In this document: positions 1-47,905 of the stretch, in pieces
Numbering within the stretch: the stretch's first letter is position 1
How the letters are laid out: each line of letters starts with the position of its first letter
Source: Amphibalanus amphitrite
Taxonomy: Eukaryota; Arthropoda; Thecostraca; Balanomorpha; Balanidae
Assembly: GCF_019059575.1 (NCBI RefSeq)
Contig: NW_024881518.1
Coordinates: 1,661,501 to 1,725,500 of the forward strand
DNA: 64,000 bases
Reading direction: 5' to 3'
Notes under the pieces: model-generated
The model's database searches: none
What the model was told of the DNA's origin: nothing
The model's input: only the letters and a program-made list of their open reading frames with translations
Position numbers and translations under genes: made by a program

Positions 1-2
1 CC

Positions 3-34200
<34,198 letters not shown>

Positions 34201-34545
34201 GCGCCGGCCGCCGCAGGCCACCGGCCACCTCCGTCCTCCGACTCCTCACCGAGTCGCCCGCTCGTCTCAGCCGCCGCGCTGAGCCATCGCCGGCGAGCGG
34301 CGCGCCGCCGAGCCGCCGCCGCCGCCGCCGCGCCCGGGCCGGCCGGTCGCCGCGCCGGGCGGGGCCGCCCAGAGGGCGCCGGTCACCGCACCGGCCGCCG
34401 CGCGCGCGCCCCGCCCCGCCGACGACCCCTCAGGGTCGACCACCGGCGCCCTGACAAAGTCTGAAAGCAACACCACCGCCTCAACGGAGCGGACGGACCA
34501 GCGCGCGAGACGCACCGCCGCCGTCCGCCCGCGCGCGCGCCAATC

Positions 34546-35192
<647 letters not shown>

Positions 35193-35546
35193 TGTATGAT
35201 GCATGAGAGGCAGGCCGGGGTTGGGGAGCCGTCGCCGGTCAGGTAAGTCCGGGGTCAGGTAAGTCCGGTTAATTTTGACACCATTTATCACCAACTCTGA
35301 GGTCAGATGGCACCGACGGTTGATTATTCTTCCCGGCCGGTGACGGCTCCCTTCATCGGCTGTGCGAAGTGAGAAAGTGAGAAAGAGAGAGAGAGAGGGA
35401 AGAAAAAGAGGAGAGAGAGAGAGAGAGAGAGGGGGGGGGAGAGAGAGAGAGAGAGATAGCATGATGATGAAGTGAAATAGCGTGAATGAGTGACTGAATG
35501 TGTGAGCTTGTGTGTTTGAGTGAGTGAGTCAGCGGGGGAGATTATA

Positions 35547-35571
35547 TGACGTCACCCGTCGTATGACGTCA
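35547..35571. promoter_or_regulatory. paired CRE-like sites
   Basis: Two perfect TGACGTCA palindromes at 35547-35554 and 35564-35571. No gene start is visible nearby, so function is open. Confidence 0.3.
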
Positions 35572-36344
35572 CTTAGACCCGGAGGTGCTGCGTCACCGAA
35601 TGCGGCCGCTCGAAAATCCAGGAGCAAACGGAATGCCAGTCGGGCGTCCCACCGCTTGTGTTAATGCTAAGACGCGATCGAGCTAAGTGAATCGAAAATT
35701 TTCAGCGTAAAATCAGTGGCTTGTCGAAAATTTGTTGTTCTTGCGGTTTGACTGTTTGTTGTGAAATTTCAACATTTTTTATCAAAATGCTTCTCAATTG
35801 TTGTTTGACAGAGTATCGCTTTGTGGGATTCGCTTTGTGGGGTATCATTCTCTGGTCGGCCGATTTCGCCTGCTGAGATATTTTGTCGGCTGGTTGTGAG
35901 GCCGACTACGGAAATCATCCTTCGGCTTCTTTAAACAGATATTCGCGGACTCTGAATAGCCCAGCAGAGAGCACCAGCCTCGAGTTTGGTCTTTTCACTG
36001 CCGCCTTCTGCCTTGTGTACTTGGGAAATCCGGCATGCCCAGGGCGTCAGGGCTGTCTAACAGTAATAACTCAATAAGGTGTCGAATGGCACACTGAAAA
36101 GAAACGACTTTCCCGGCGATCGGATTGCTTTTGGTCGTCAGACGGGTGATTTGACCGTCGACGTCCGTTTGGGGTGAGTGGTGCTTTGTTGTTGGGTTCA
36201 ATAAACGTTCGGCAGAGAGCAGCCGAAACGGCTGACGTGTTGATGTGAGCCTGGCGACAGCTGGACGGGACGACCGAGCCAGGCGGCGGACGGGAAGCGT
36301 GGAGCGCTGCTGTCGACATGGCGACCGCTTGGGATAGGCGAGGG

Positions 36345-36535
36345 GATGCGCTGTCTGGGTATCGGTTTATAAAGTTGGGACAGGCTATGTTAGTGCATAC
36401 CGCTGGATATAGGTGGGACACTGTCTGGGTACAACTGGATATAGGTTGGACCAAGGCGGTTGGACACACTATCTGGGTACCGCTGGGCTTAGGCGGAACA
36501 CTGTCTGGATACCGCTGGATTTAGGTTGGACATGC
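36345..36535. repeat. degenerate 45-60 bp tandem repeat
   Basis: About four units around CTGTCTGGGTACCGCTGGAT and ATAGGTTGGAC. The open frame across it is repetitive and not gene-like. Confidence 0.7.
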
Positions 36536-36693
36536 TGCGGAGAATGTGAGAATACTGTGGTCACGGAAGTGAGACGCGCTGTGGGGGGTGTTAGTTATCT
36601 GGGGTTGCTGCAACACGTCATGGCGACTGGCGAGGACGAACGCTGTACGGATGCATAGCTCGGGGGAATTCACACCAGAGCATATCCATATAC

Positions 36694-36703
36694 AATAAAT
36701 AAA
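36694..36703 (+). promoter_or_regulatory. candidate poly(A) signal
   Basis: Overlapping AATAAA hexamers with no competing gene nearby; plausible SMG1 cleavage signal about 2.5 kb past the stop. Position alone supports it. Confidence 0.3.
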
Positions 36704-37343
36704 CATTGTTTCTATGTATCACAGACAATAATATATATGTAATAGCAGTAGGCCTTGTAAGTTGTAATTGTCTGTGATACATCAAAGAACATACCGTTGT
36801 TCTGAGCTACAGCTATTTCTCTGGGACCGGTATCTCAAAGTTCGAGCTGATTAATCATCTAGCTCACTCACAGTATCCGTCTCCTAAGTATGTAGGAGCA
36901 GAGCAATAAACGCCCTGCTATGTGGTGCCAGCAATTGCCTGGTTACGGCCTTTCTTCATTGAGTCATTTGGCCCGTTCCCTGTGTAAATTGCCACTGCTG
37001 TAGGCCCGTGCCGTCCAGTCCCATTGTGGCCATGAGTTGTAACCTTAATCAGCCGCTCGGGTGGCGAATTTACGCGTCGCTCTGAATTGGAGACCGGCTC
37101 CGTGTGGGGACACTGCCGGAGTCATTGCAAATTGGAGGCCGGGCTCGCACGTACAGTAGGCGGAACGGTGAGACATGCTAGAGCGATGAAAACACTGTCA
37201 GGAAGTGAGATCGCGTTCGGTTTTGGTGAATAACTCCGCCAAAAAAGTCTCAGAGCCGCGATGTTAGCACCATCGTGATCGTCATACTCAAGCGTGCCGA
37301 ACAGTAGGTCTTTTGTTTGGCTGAAGTCAAGTAAGGGTCTTAA

Positions 37344-38517
37344 CCCGCGCCCCACTGGGGGGGGGGGCTATTTATAGCCCCCCCTCCCGTTTTTCTGCAA
37401 TAACTTCCAAACCGCTTGACGTATCGACGGCAAACTTTCAGTACCTTCGGCTGCATCAATTTGACACCTTGTGTCAAAATTTGAACTTCGTAGCTACCAT
37501 AGGTCGGCCGGAAATGACGTCAGAGTGACGTAATGTTCGGCCGATTTCCACGCAAAACATTGAACCACGGCAATCGCTCCCAAGGGCTCAGTTTTTAAGC
37601 TAGATCCAATTTCTTTGCATGAGAAGACTCAGAATAGACTGCGCTATCAAACTGCCATCTCGGATTTTCGAAATTTTGAAAATTTTGAAAATTTCATACA
37701 ATAAAGTTCAATGTTTACATTTTTACATTTTTTTCAAAAAGTTTTTGACTTTTCGAAAAAACCGGAATATATGTGATAGAATGCGTTATTATGACTAACT
37801 CTAGCAAGTTTTAGCTAAATATCTTCAAAAATGGCCAAGTTATACGCATTATTGCAAAAAATTCACAATTATTAATTTTTCAAATCAATTTTTTACCACG
37901 TATTTGACATCGTACGCCAATATAAATAGCACCATCGTGTTCCTGAGCTCAAACTGCATCCAATAGACACCTTTTCTGTTGACAAATTATAACTTCAAAA
38001 TTTGACCTTTTTTGACCTGAAAGTGACCTGACCTAAGCTAAATTCGACTCAAAATGACCTCGAATGACACAGACGACATCAAATTCGAAATCTTTGGCCT
38101 ACATGGACCATAAAACATGTGTCACGTGGCCGACGCATGATATAATATTTTCGTGACCTGTGATGACCTGACCTTGACCTGAAAATCAAAGTACAAGTTT
38201 GGTACCCTCAGGGTATCTAGAGCATCTGTTCACGAGTGTGGACCAAAAATGAGCCTGATCTGACTTGTAAGACGGCGGCCAGAGCCCAAAACGTGAAGAA
38301 GCCAAAATGGTAATAATTTTTACTTTGACCTGACCTGTGACGTCATCGGTGACCTCGAGGTCAATGAAATTAGGTTTCGTTCGACAGTTTTTCCGGGGCT
38401 ATCAGACGCCGTTTGAATTTTGACGATCGGCCCAGTAGTTTCGGAGTTACGAGGGGGGCTATGAATAGCCCCCCCCCCAGTAGGGCGTGTTATACGCAGA
38501 CCCCAGTGGGGCGCGGG
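37344..38517. mobile_element. TTAA element, family D
   Basis: TTAA at 37340-37343 and 38518-38521; ends CCCGCGCCCCACTGGGG. Terminal hairpins have loops CTATTTATAG (left) and CTATGAATAG (right). Body sequence is related to family C at both ends (AAACTTTCAGTACC, GACGTCAGAGTGACG), but the hairpin core differs. Confidence 0.88.
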
Positions 38518-38521
38518 TTAA

Positions 38522-39245
38522 CCCTCGCCGGCACAAGGGGGTTGATGCAACCCCCCTAAGGTTTTTCGCGAATAACTCGCGTAAAAAGCGGTCGATCGCG
38601 ACAAAACTTTCAGTACCCTCGCATTGATCAATTTTACACCTACCTTGAAAATTTCATGACCCTGACCCAAATGACCTTTGACCTGTGACCTCTTTTCCGA
38701 GACCATGTTTGGCCGGAATCGCGATTCGGCGTATGTCGGCTCGCATTAGCCGCGCGTTTGCAAACTTTTCGTGGTTTCAAACGTTCAAACATGTGATGTG
38801 ATTTGATGTTGCTCCCATGCATCAGGGTGGGTGTCAAGGTCACCTGAAGGTCAGGTCAGGTCTTTGGCCTTTGGTGACCTTGGTTCACTTTTTCGAGTTT
38901 TACATGTTTCTAGGCTAGTTTTTGAAGCTGAATTCGAATTTAGCAACCATTTGAACATTTACGAAGTAGTTTTGGTGCCTTCGTAACATGTTACAAAGCT
39001 GTCAGAGGCGGTTGACACGTATTACAAATAGGTACCCGCCACGACCCCTACCGGTTGACCTGACCTGACCTGACCCGACTTGGTCTAAATGCTTAAAGAC
39101 ATCATCTCTGATCAAAACTAACACGATAATCGGGATCAGTACCCCGGAAAACCCCATATCAGCCACACTTTACGACTTTCTAACAGGTCCCGATTTTCCC
39201 AATTTTCGGGTCATTGACCTGACCTCGAAGGTCACCCGATGACCT
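38522..39245. mobile_element. TTAA element, family E, truncated copy
   Basis: Shares the TTAA at 38518-38521 with the family D element. It starts CCCTCGCCGGCACAAGGGGG with hairpin GTTGATGCAAC. It aligns inverted to 48991-49887 as far as about 39245, where the match stops. Confidence 0.75.
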
Positions 39246-39249
39246 AGGA

Positions 39250-39545
39250 CTAGTGATGTCAGTTACGGAAAATCGGAATACCGATACGAAACCAAATACC
39301 AACCAAAACTGTGGAGAAATACCGAAACCAAACCAACTTGGGAACATGAGGGAAATACCAACTTTTTACCGATTTCTTAGCCTCTTATACCGACATTAGT
39401 GGGGTTCATGATACCAACAAAATAACAAACACATTACGATTCAAATACCAAATGCCAAGTTGGTATCGGTTTGGTATCTGTATACCAAAAAGAAAGGCAT
39501 GTTATTGAAAATCATCGATGGGGAATTGTCCGTAAAACACAGACT
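39250..39545. mobile_element. unclassified repeat with ACCAAATACC motifs
   Basis: Many CCGAAACCAAACC/GGTATCGGTTTGGTAT motifs arranged as loose inverted repeats (left half on one strand, 39460-39500 on the other). It lies between a truncated family E and a truncated family C copy, and is likely a small inserted element. Confidence 0.45.
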
Positions 39546-40295
39546 TTATTTTTTGAGGTCATTGATACCAGGTCAGGTCACAGAGGCTAGGTCACTGAGG
39601 GTCACAATAAGAAAGTGTCGTGTGATACATGTTTTGTGGTCCATTTTTTTGACAAATGCGATTATGTTAGTCAGTTAACCTTTTGGGCCAGTTTACGTTC
39701 TGGTGAAGGTCAGGCCAAGGTCAGGTTAAAAAAGGTCAAATTTTAAAGTCGATATTTTTGTATAAAATGGGTACCAATTCGATGTAGCTCGTCTCGGGGA
39801 GCCTAATAGTGGTCTTTGTTTTGCGCTACGTTGTCTAGAATTGCTAAAAATTGAGTTTGAAAATTTTACGTCATCAATTTTGAAGTGTTTTTGCTGCAAC
39901 TTGGCCAAAAAAGAGGTATCAATCTCAAATTTGGTGTGTGAATAGGTGTTTGGGACTTTCATATTTATCTCGTTTTTTTATTCGATTTTTTTTTGGGGGG
40001 GGGGATTTTTGGGCATCAAAAAATTACTTTTTTATTTTTGGAGGCCAAAATGCATTTTTTTTTTAATCCGAGATAAAAGTTGTACCTATAGCCCTTTTAC
40101 TTCTAAACCTTTTATATTTGGAAATTTTTCTCTATCTTCACAGCTGTAGGCCTGACAGTTCTTCTCGCGAAACCTGTTTTTGGGTCGAAAATGGCGGAAC
40201 ATGACGTCATTCTGACGTCATTTGCGGTCAACCTATTATGGCCTCTGGAAAATGTTTGGTCACCATAGGCATGGGTGTAGGAGCGCCAAAAATAT
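39546..40295. mobile_element. inverted, truncated family C-like TTAA element
   Basis: Aligns in reverse to the left half of 22207-23699 (TGACGTCATTCTGACGTCA, TTCTCGCGAAACC). The TTAA terminus is not preserved. Confidence 0.6.
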
Positions 40296-40299
40296 TGGT

Positions 40300-42036
40300 G
40301 AAGTGTAACGCTGGTGCGTTTCATTTTCCCTCCCCAAATCAACCCGTTCCCAAATTCATCCTTCATAACAGCAGCGCGCCGGCGACCAGACACCGCTGAC
40401 CCGCCGACCATCTGGCCGACACCGGACGGCAGGACAAACACGGATCCGAGACCGCGCCGCCAAATGCTATTATCCGGCGGCCCTTACAGAGCCGTCTCAC
40501 CGCCGCCGACCGTGGGAAGGGTCCAGCAATGGGTCCCAACCCCGGTCAAGGGGGGCCGGGGGGACGGATGGACAAAGGCACGCAGCCTCCTACGCGCGGC
40601 GAACGGACACCGTCAGCCTGGGAAACAGGATACGACAGCGCCGCTGCGGCAGCGGGAGGCCGGGGCGCCCGGGACCAAATTGACCACCGGTATCACACTT
40701 CAAAGGCAATTTCTTCAAAACACGGCTCGAAATAGCACATTTCCAGGATGTGCCGAGACTGGCGCCGACAATCAGCATCGTGAAACTGGGACAGAGTAAC
40801 AACATCCAAATTCCAGTATGGCACGGCACATCCGCATTCCCGGGCCCATCTTCCCACGCTGGCAAACCTGGCCGGCGTGGCAAATTTGCCGGCATCGCCA
40901 GGGGCAGAAGATTCAAATTCACCTATCGGCGCCAGAATATTTGAAGGGAGGAGGAGCACCCAGAGAGGATAGCAGTCACCATGGAAACGGCACGCCGGAG
41001 GCTGCACAGCGGAAAAACGCATACGTTTCGGCCCAACATAACGTTAAATTTAATAGAAATCTCACCCTTTCGGCAACCAGACTCAGCAGAAAATACAGAA
41101 GACTGGTTAGACGGACAGAAGACCTGGAAAATTGGCCCTTACTGGAAATTCAGAGAGCAGCAGAACTCGGAAGAAAGAGGCGGAGCGAAGACGGCAACTC
41201 TAGAGACAGCCCGAGGCAGATGGAGCTCCAGCAAAACTTTGAGGATTTTGAGGATAGGGAGTTGAGTTGGAGAGTCTGAGGCGTTGGGGACGCTCACAGG
41301 CGGCAGTTCAGTTGGAGTTGGAGAGTCGGAGGCGTTGGGGACGCTCACAGGCGGCAGTTGAGTTGGAGTTGGAGAGCTGGGAAGTGGAGTTCGGAGGTGG
41401 GCGGGACAGTCAGTTTGTAGCGGCAGGATGGAGAAGGACAGGCGATGGAGGGAATGAGTTCGAGCGGAGAGGAGAGTTTGAGAGGAGTCGGCGGTGATAG
41501 TTCTGGAGGAGGAGGATGGAGGACTGCCTGCCACTGGAGGACTCTGCGCCGCTCCGCCGTTCCATGTCGCCCGCCACCATCGCTCCGCGGGCTGCCGCCA
41601 ACTCTGCCGCCCGTCCGTCGTCGCTGTGCCGCCCGCCCGCCGATAAATCTGCTGCCAGCCGGCCGTCAGCCCTGTCGTCCACAGCCAACAGCTAACAAGT
41701 AAGGTCAGCACTGGAGGTGAAAGAACTGCTTTCCTATCATAATCCTTCCCCAATGTGCCCCGCCTGCTGCCCCGGCTTTTCTCTCGCCCCGGGGATGTAA
41801 TTTTATTTAGGCCCGTTTGGGGGGGGGGGTCTGTAGATCTGTACGTATGCGTGAGCGTGTGAACTTGTATGATTGAGCGGCCTTGCGCCTTGATCTGGAG
41901 ATCAAAAATGGGAGTGGCTGGGACATGTTATGTACGTATGCGTGAGCGTGCAATTGTTGAATGAGTTAACGGCATTGCTCCTTGCTGTAGGGTATCAAAA
42001 GGGGGTGGTTGGGATGTGTATCATTTTGTCACTTAA
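40300..42036. other. unassigned region, possible decayed retroelement
   Basis: GC-richer sequence with overlapping open frames on the plus strand (40750-41279). A segment near 41070-41115 reads PFRQPDSAENTEDWL, which faintly recalls a retrotransposon gag motif, but frames shift and no reverse transcriptase is seen. 41264-41375 holds two copies of a 58-bp repeat (GGCGTTGGGGACGCTCACAG). Confidence 0.25.
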
Positions 42037-45000
42037 AGGTATTATCAGGGTTTTTTCCGAAATTTCGGAGTTACTCAGTGAAACGTGTAGAAGAAGGTGG
42101 CTGAGGCCCCAATCCGAAGTCATTCGTCTCAAAATTGCCTAATTTCCAAATGGTGGGCCTCCAAAGTTGATCCGTCTGCCAGCCAGTACCTGGAGGAGGC
42201 AGTACCAAGTACTCGGATACATTTCCCTATAAGTCCATAGGCTTAACACTAGCTAGAGACTTCTAGAGATATTTTTTATGCCAGATAAGGCCGTCGCATA
42301 CCAGATAAGGCCGCAACGGCCGTTCAACGTTACGTGGGGAAATGGGAGAAATCTAAAGACTTTTTTTCTCTGACGTCTCCACTCCAATATCTCTAGCGCA
42401 ACTGGCAAGCGTTGTTAGCATTGGCTCGTGTCGTCGTAAATAAGATTTGTTTGACGTATATTCCGTAAGTTGAGTGTGTTGTTGTAATTTCTGAGGCTGT
42501 ATGAGTTGGACGGAATGGCGCCATCCCGCCATGTGCGAAATCTGTGCGAAACAAAGCTGTTCCTATTCATATTTGAATGTTCAAGACTTGTGGGCTTTGT
42601 AGCCAGTGCGTGTAGCTTCTAGATATCCTGTGGGTTATCAAAATAATTAAAAAATTATGTTGTGTGCTTTCAAACTAAGCTCATCCCGAGTGTAATTCAA
42701 GAATGTCTTAGTTCAAGCAATTTAACTTGAAAGTGCTCCAGCAATGAAGAAGCTTGGATGGAACGTTGAATCAAAGTTACCTATCATTTGTAATGCAAAT
42801 GTTTATGCTAAGTGCTGAACGTTACCAATAATTCGAGACATCCGTTGTAAGATGTATGACGCAGATCAACTTTGATCAAGTGAAGAAAATAGATTTCAGA
42901 TGAAATAATGTCAATGTTCAAGGCTGAGCGACTGGCAGATTTCGGAGTGAGCACGAGTGGCCTTGAGACATTCTGTTTCTGTAGGTACTCAAAATAAATA
43001 AATTATCATGTTGTGTGCTTTGAGGTTAAGTGTTATCAGTGGTGCTTCATGGTTGTGCTTTGTTGTTGGTGTATGGGCATATTTTGAGCACATTGCAGCA
43101 TGATATTGGTGGTGTGGTGTAAAGCAACTGATCTCCGCAGACTTTGCACTTACTTGCAAAGCCTGCGGACTGACTTTGCAGACTGGCTGACAATGAGCAA
43201 TGCATTGCTGACTGATATCATTTATTCTGTGTTTGTAGCACAAAGTACAGAAGTGGCACATACATTGTTACTTTGAAAACCTGATGTGAATTTGATGTAG
43301 AAAATTGGTGGCTGACGTTGAGTCCTTACGTATTGTGAGTAGTGTACAGCTGGTGCATCGAGCACAGGCTTGAGACCAGTGACGTTTGTATCAGTAGACT
43401 GTGTTTGAGTCGGCCTTGGTTTGAGTGTGGTGACCGAGTAAGCTGGTGTGTATAGCCATGCAATAAGTGTTTTGAAATATATTTTTGGGACAGTATTGAA
43501 ATGGTGTGTTTTGGCCATCTGGCATGGATGATGGAAAGCCACTAACTCAACTTTAGGAACGCTTCTTCATTATGCTCATCTAAGGCACAATCATCTATTT
43601 TCTCTTTGCAAGGATTGATTACTAATTCACTGTCAATTATAACCTGGTCCAGAAGGTTTCGCTGGGCCACACGGTTCATACAGATTCATCCACAGTGCTC
43701 AGCAGTGCATGTTTTCAGATTTCAACAGACTGTAATTGTTTCTGTATGTACATATGCATCATGCAAGGGTACAACAGATGCGGTATTTGGTAAGCAGTTG
43801 GCAGCAAGGTGGTGTTTGTACTTATTGGCAGAACCAGTTGAGCAGGACTAAAACTATCCTAGTTTCTCTCCAATTTACTCAGATCCGTCTCAACACATTG
43901 AACATATTGAAAGCGTCCATCCATGAAGATGCCTGCATGTATACTCATTTCCGAGAAGGCACGCTCGTCGCTCATCCATTGCCGAGCAGGCACGTGCGTG
44001 CCCATCGCCGGCGCGCATTAGCGCGCGTCCATGGCTGGGGCGCACGCGCGCGGCCATGGCCGGCATGCACGCGCGCGCGCCCATCGTCGGCACGCAAGCG
44101 CGCGCGCGCCCATCGTCGGCACGCAAGCGCGCGCGCGTCCATAGCCGGCGCGCGCGCCGCGTCCTTACCCGGCGAGAACGCCGCGTCCGTACCCGGCGCG
44201 CACCCGCGCGCGTCCACAGCCGGCACTGACAGACCCTGACCGACGGGCGTGCTGCCGTCGGCGGTCCTGACAGATGGGCGGCGGGCCCGGCTCCCGCAGC
44301 TCCGGCAGCGGGCGGCAGCCATGGTCGGCATACACGCGCGCGCGCCCATCGTCGGCACGCAAGCGCGCGCGCGTCCATAGCCGGCGCGCACCCGTACCTG
44401 GCGCGCACCCGCGCGCGTCCGTACCCGGCCCGCACCCGCGCGCGTCCACTGCCGGCACTGACAGACCCTGACAGACGGGCGTGCTGCCGTCGCGCGGTCC
44501 TGACAGATGGGCGGCGGGCCCGGCTCCCGCAGCTCCGGCAGCGGGCGGCAGCTCCGGTGACTGTTTCGGCAGCTCCGGCAGCGAGCGGCGTCTCCGGCAG
44601 CGCTCAGCAGCGGCGCCAAGCAGCAGCAGCGGCTGAGCCAACAGGCGGCCGCGGAGGCACGCCCCCCCCCCCGCCCCCCCCCTTTGCACATTGTTCGTCC
44701 ATGGAGATGTCTGCAAGCACGACCATTGTTGAGAAGGCACGTGCATCCATGGCTGAGCACTGAGCAGGCACGTGCGACCCCTTTGCACATTGTTCATCCA
44801 TACATATCAATATAATTTACCTTATTGATTAGTGTGAGTCTTGCAAAATCTTAAACTCAGAAATACCACAAGGCAGGCTGCCTGGGTGAGTTGCTAATAT
44901 GAACATAATGAACATTATACATTAGTGCAGTACCTATAAGTATCCATGCTGTGTGAAGGACTTGGCCCTCACGTTCATTCGTTTGGTGATTGCACATGGT

Positions 45001-46128
45001 GGCATGTGTACCAATTGTTCTCCCTAACCCTTCTTACAACTTTGACTAGCAAGTAGAAGCTGGCAAAATGCAAGGAGCTTACAAAGCATGCTTATATGTA
45101 TATAACTGAGGATGATTCTCTCAATTGAAGCATGATCCACACTCAGCAGCTTCTTCTGTTCTGTTCCACAAACTAAAACTGAAATGACTCAATTTTCCTC
45201 AAAATATATTCATTTATCACTCATAAACAACAAAAATATACATTAGGTAGGTACCAGGGCAATAAAAAACATACAAGTTACATATTTTTTTCATGTACAG
45301 TCCTTTCACAGCAACAATATGTAGAAACGCACCAAGACGTTCACGGAGAGCCCACCCATAACAAACTATAGTTGAAGCCGGGGCTCTGCTGCAGCAGCAG
45401 GGGTGACGTACAGGGCACAGAGGTCATGTCACATCATGTTGTACAACCTGTTGTTCGAAAAAACAGATCAACATTGATTTTGAAAAACTGTAGCGCTTTC
45501 TTCAGTCACTTAGGTAAGCTTTCTCGCAAGACGTTACATTAGATTCACCACTCTTGACAAAATAATCAGATTGAAACTTAGCTCTTGTGCCTGATGCACT
45601 TACATTTCAATTTATTGAAATAAAACACTCAAATTTACCCTTGAAAATTGTTGACATTTAAATGATATTAACATCAAGATTTTGATGATCAGCAAACAAG
45701 CTATTCAAATCACACCCATATAATAATTTTGGCAATGTTGATAACTCTTGCTGTCTTATTGAAAAGCAAATCTTCAATTTGTTCATATCCAAATCCAATG
45801 CCAAGCACTGAAATCTTGTTGCAAGGCCCTAAAAACAACAGACAAAAACAAAACAGTCTTGTGGAAATCGCCAGTGCGGTGCGGCGGCCTTGGCGAAATT
45901 TCCCAAGGCTGCTCTTTGTTTACATTTTAGCGATGGGCCAACTTGGCCGCCCAAGTACTTGTTTTGCGTGAGTAAGTACAATTTTGTCAATTTTGAAACG
46001 GCTATATCTCGCAAATTTTGGTACCGATTTACATTTTATGCATATCTTTAGAATCGGCAGAGTCTGGGGAGTTCAATGATTGGAAATTTATGCCGATTCC
46101 TTTCAATTTTTAAACCCTGATAATCCCT
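42037..46128. mobile_element. 4.1-kb TTAA-flanked element
   Basis: TTAA at 42033-42036 and 46129-46132. Terminal inverted repeats are AGGTATTATCAGGGTTT and AAACCCTGATAATCCCT. The interior is AT-rich except for a very GC-rich block at 43955-44690. No transposase frame was recognised. Confidence 0.75.
43955..44690. repeat. GC-rich block of CGCGCG repeats
   Basis: Repeated units around CGCGCGCGCCCATCGTCGGC and CATAGCCGGCGCGC, plus a direct duplication of about 95 bases (44226-44320 and 44454-44550, starting CACTGACAGACCCTGAC). Open frames on both strands are products of base composition. Confidence 0.85.
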
Positions 46129-46752
46129 TTAACAGACTTAAATCTGCAATCTTGTCTAAAGCGGGGTAGGACTGGCTTTGAATGTGTGCGTGCGTGAGTG
46201 TAAATGTGAGCGCCCGGGCGCATCAGAGTGACGGATCATTGCATTGGGACGAATTTTGGCCTTCATTACGCGAAAGGCGGTAGAACTTTCTTCAAAATGC
46301 GTGTGATGCTCAGCTACGTTCGTCTCGGTTACTCCAGCCGGTTGTCTAATATTCAGTTGCAGGCTCAAAGGACGGCACTTTACGTAGTAGCTATTTAGTT
46401 TAAAGTTGACATAGGTAATCTGGCACTCTGTTTTGGGGATCGGCTCAGTTCACTATGGTTTATGGCTAGTTTAAGTCTTGCTTTGCTTATCTTTGAAAAC
46501 TCTGTCGTTTCACTGCTAGTTTCTCTTCCTTCGTTTTGGCTGAATATATCTTGAAAAAGTACTCACATCTGTTGGGGCTATTTGGGAGGGAAACATGAAT
46601 GGATTACGGGACGAGATGAAAGTGCTGGAGAGAATGAGAGAATTCGGAGAGAATGATAGGGACGAGCAGAATCCCGTCTCTGACACCAGTGGCGCAGCCA
46701 GGGGGGGTCAGAGGGTCAGCTGACCCCCCGAAATTTCTGTCAGGGGCCCGCT

Positions 46753-46753
<1 letters not shown>

Positions 46754-46828
<75 letters not shown>
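46754..46828. repeat. AG microsatellite inside the hAT element
   Basis: About 75 bases of AG. Confidence 0.95.
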
Positions 46829-46831
<3 letters not shown>

Positions 46832-46879
46832 TAGAGGGAGGGAGGAGAGAGGTCTTAATCTAACCGGACGAGAGAAGTG

Positions 46880-47905
46880 GCTCGGGCCCCCTGGGTGGAT
46901 GGGACCCGGGCCCCCCGTGGATGGGTCCGGGCCCCCGGGAGAACGGGCCCCGGGTGCACGGGGCCCGGACCCCCGGTTGGATGGGGCCCGAGCCCCCGGG
47001 AGAACTGGCTCGGGCCCCTGGGAGAACGGGCCCGGACCCCCTGGGTGGATGGGGCCCGGGCCCCCGTGGATGGGTCCGGGCCCCCGGGAGAACGGGCCCC
47101 GGGCCCCGGGAGAACTGGCTCGGGCCCCTGGGAGAACGGGCCCGGACCCCCTGGGTGGATGGGGCCCGGACCCCCGTGGATGGGTCCGGGCCCCCGGGAG
47201 AACGGGCCCGGGCCTCCCGGAGAACGGGCCCGGGCCCCCGGGAGAACTGGCCCGGGCCCCGGGGAGAACGGGCCCGGGCCCCCTGTGTGAATGGGGCCCG
47301 GGCCCCCCGTGGATGTGTCCGGGGCCCCGGGAGAACGGGCCCCGGATGGACGGGGTCCGGACCCCCGTTGGATGGGGCCCGGGCCCCGAGAGAACTGGCT
47401 CGGGCCCCTGGGTGGATTGGGCCCGGGCCCCGTGGATCCCCTGGGAGAACGGGCCCCGGGTGGACGGGGCCCGGACCCCCGGTTGGATGGGCTCGGCGCG
47501 CCCGGGAGAACAGGCCCGGGCCCCCGGGAGAACTGGCCCGGGCCCCTGGGAGAACGGGCCCCTGGTGGACGGGGCTCGGAACCCCGGTTGGATGGGGCCC
47601 GGGCCCCCGTGAATGTGTCCGGGCCCCCGGGAGAACGGGCCCGGGCCTCCCGGAGAACGGGCGTGGGCTCCCGGGAGAACGGGCCCCTGGTCCCGGGTGG
47701 ACGGGGCCCGGACCCCCGGGTGGCCCCCGGAAGAACGGGGCCCGGGCCCCCGGATCGATGGGACCCGGGTCCCCTGGTGGAAGGGGCCCGGAGCCCCGGG
47801 TGGACGGGGCCCGGTGCCCCAGGTGAACGTGGCCCGGGCCCCCATGTGGATAGGGCCCGCGCCCCCGTGTGGATAGGGCCCGGGTCCCCGGTTGAATGGG
47901 GCCCG
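46880..47905. repeat. 1-kb GGGCCCGGGCCCCC minisatellite
   Basis: Irregular units of 25-45 bases: GGGAGAACGGGCCCGGGCCC, GTGGATGGGGCCCGGACCCC and GTGAATGTGTCCGGG variants. Long Gly-Pro-Arg frames on both strands result from the repeat and are not called as genes. Confidence 0.95.

Noticed and set aside
40750-41280. Possible retrotransposon gag (PFRQPDSAENTEDWL)
   Set aside because: Similarity is weak, the frame breaks, and no protease, reverse transcriptase or LTR pair is visible; kept only as a remark.
43890-44797. Open frames up to 272 residues, Arg/Ala-rich, in the GC block
   Set aside because: Repeat-driven composition, several overlapping frames, no homology recognised.
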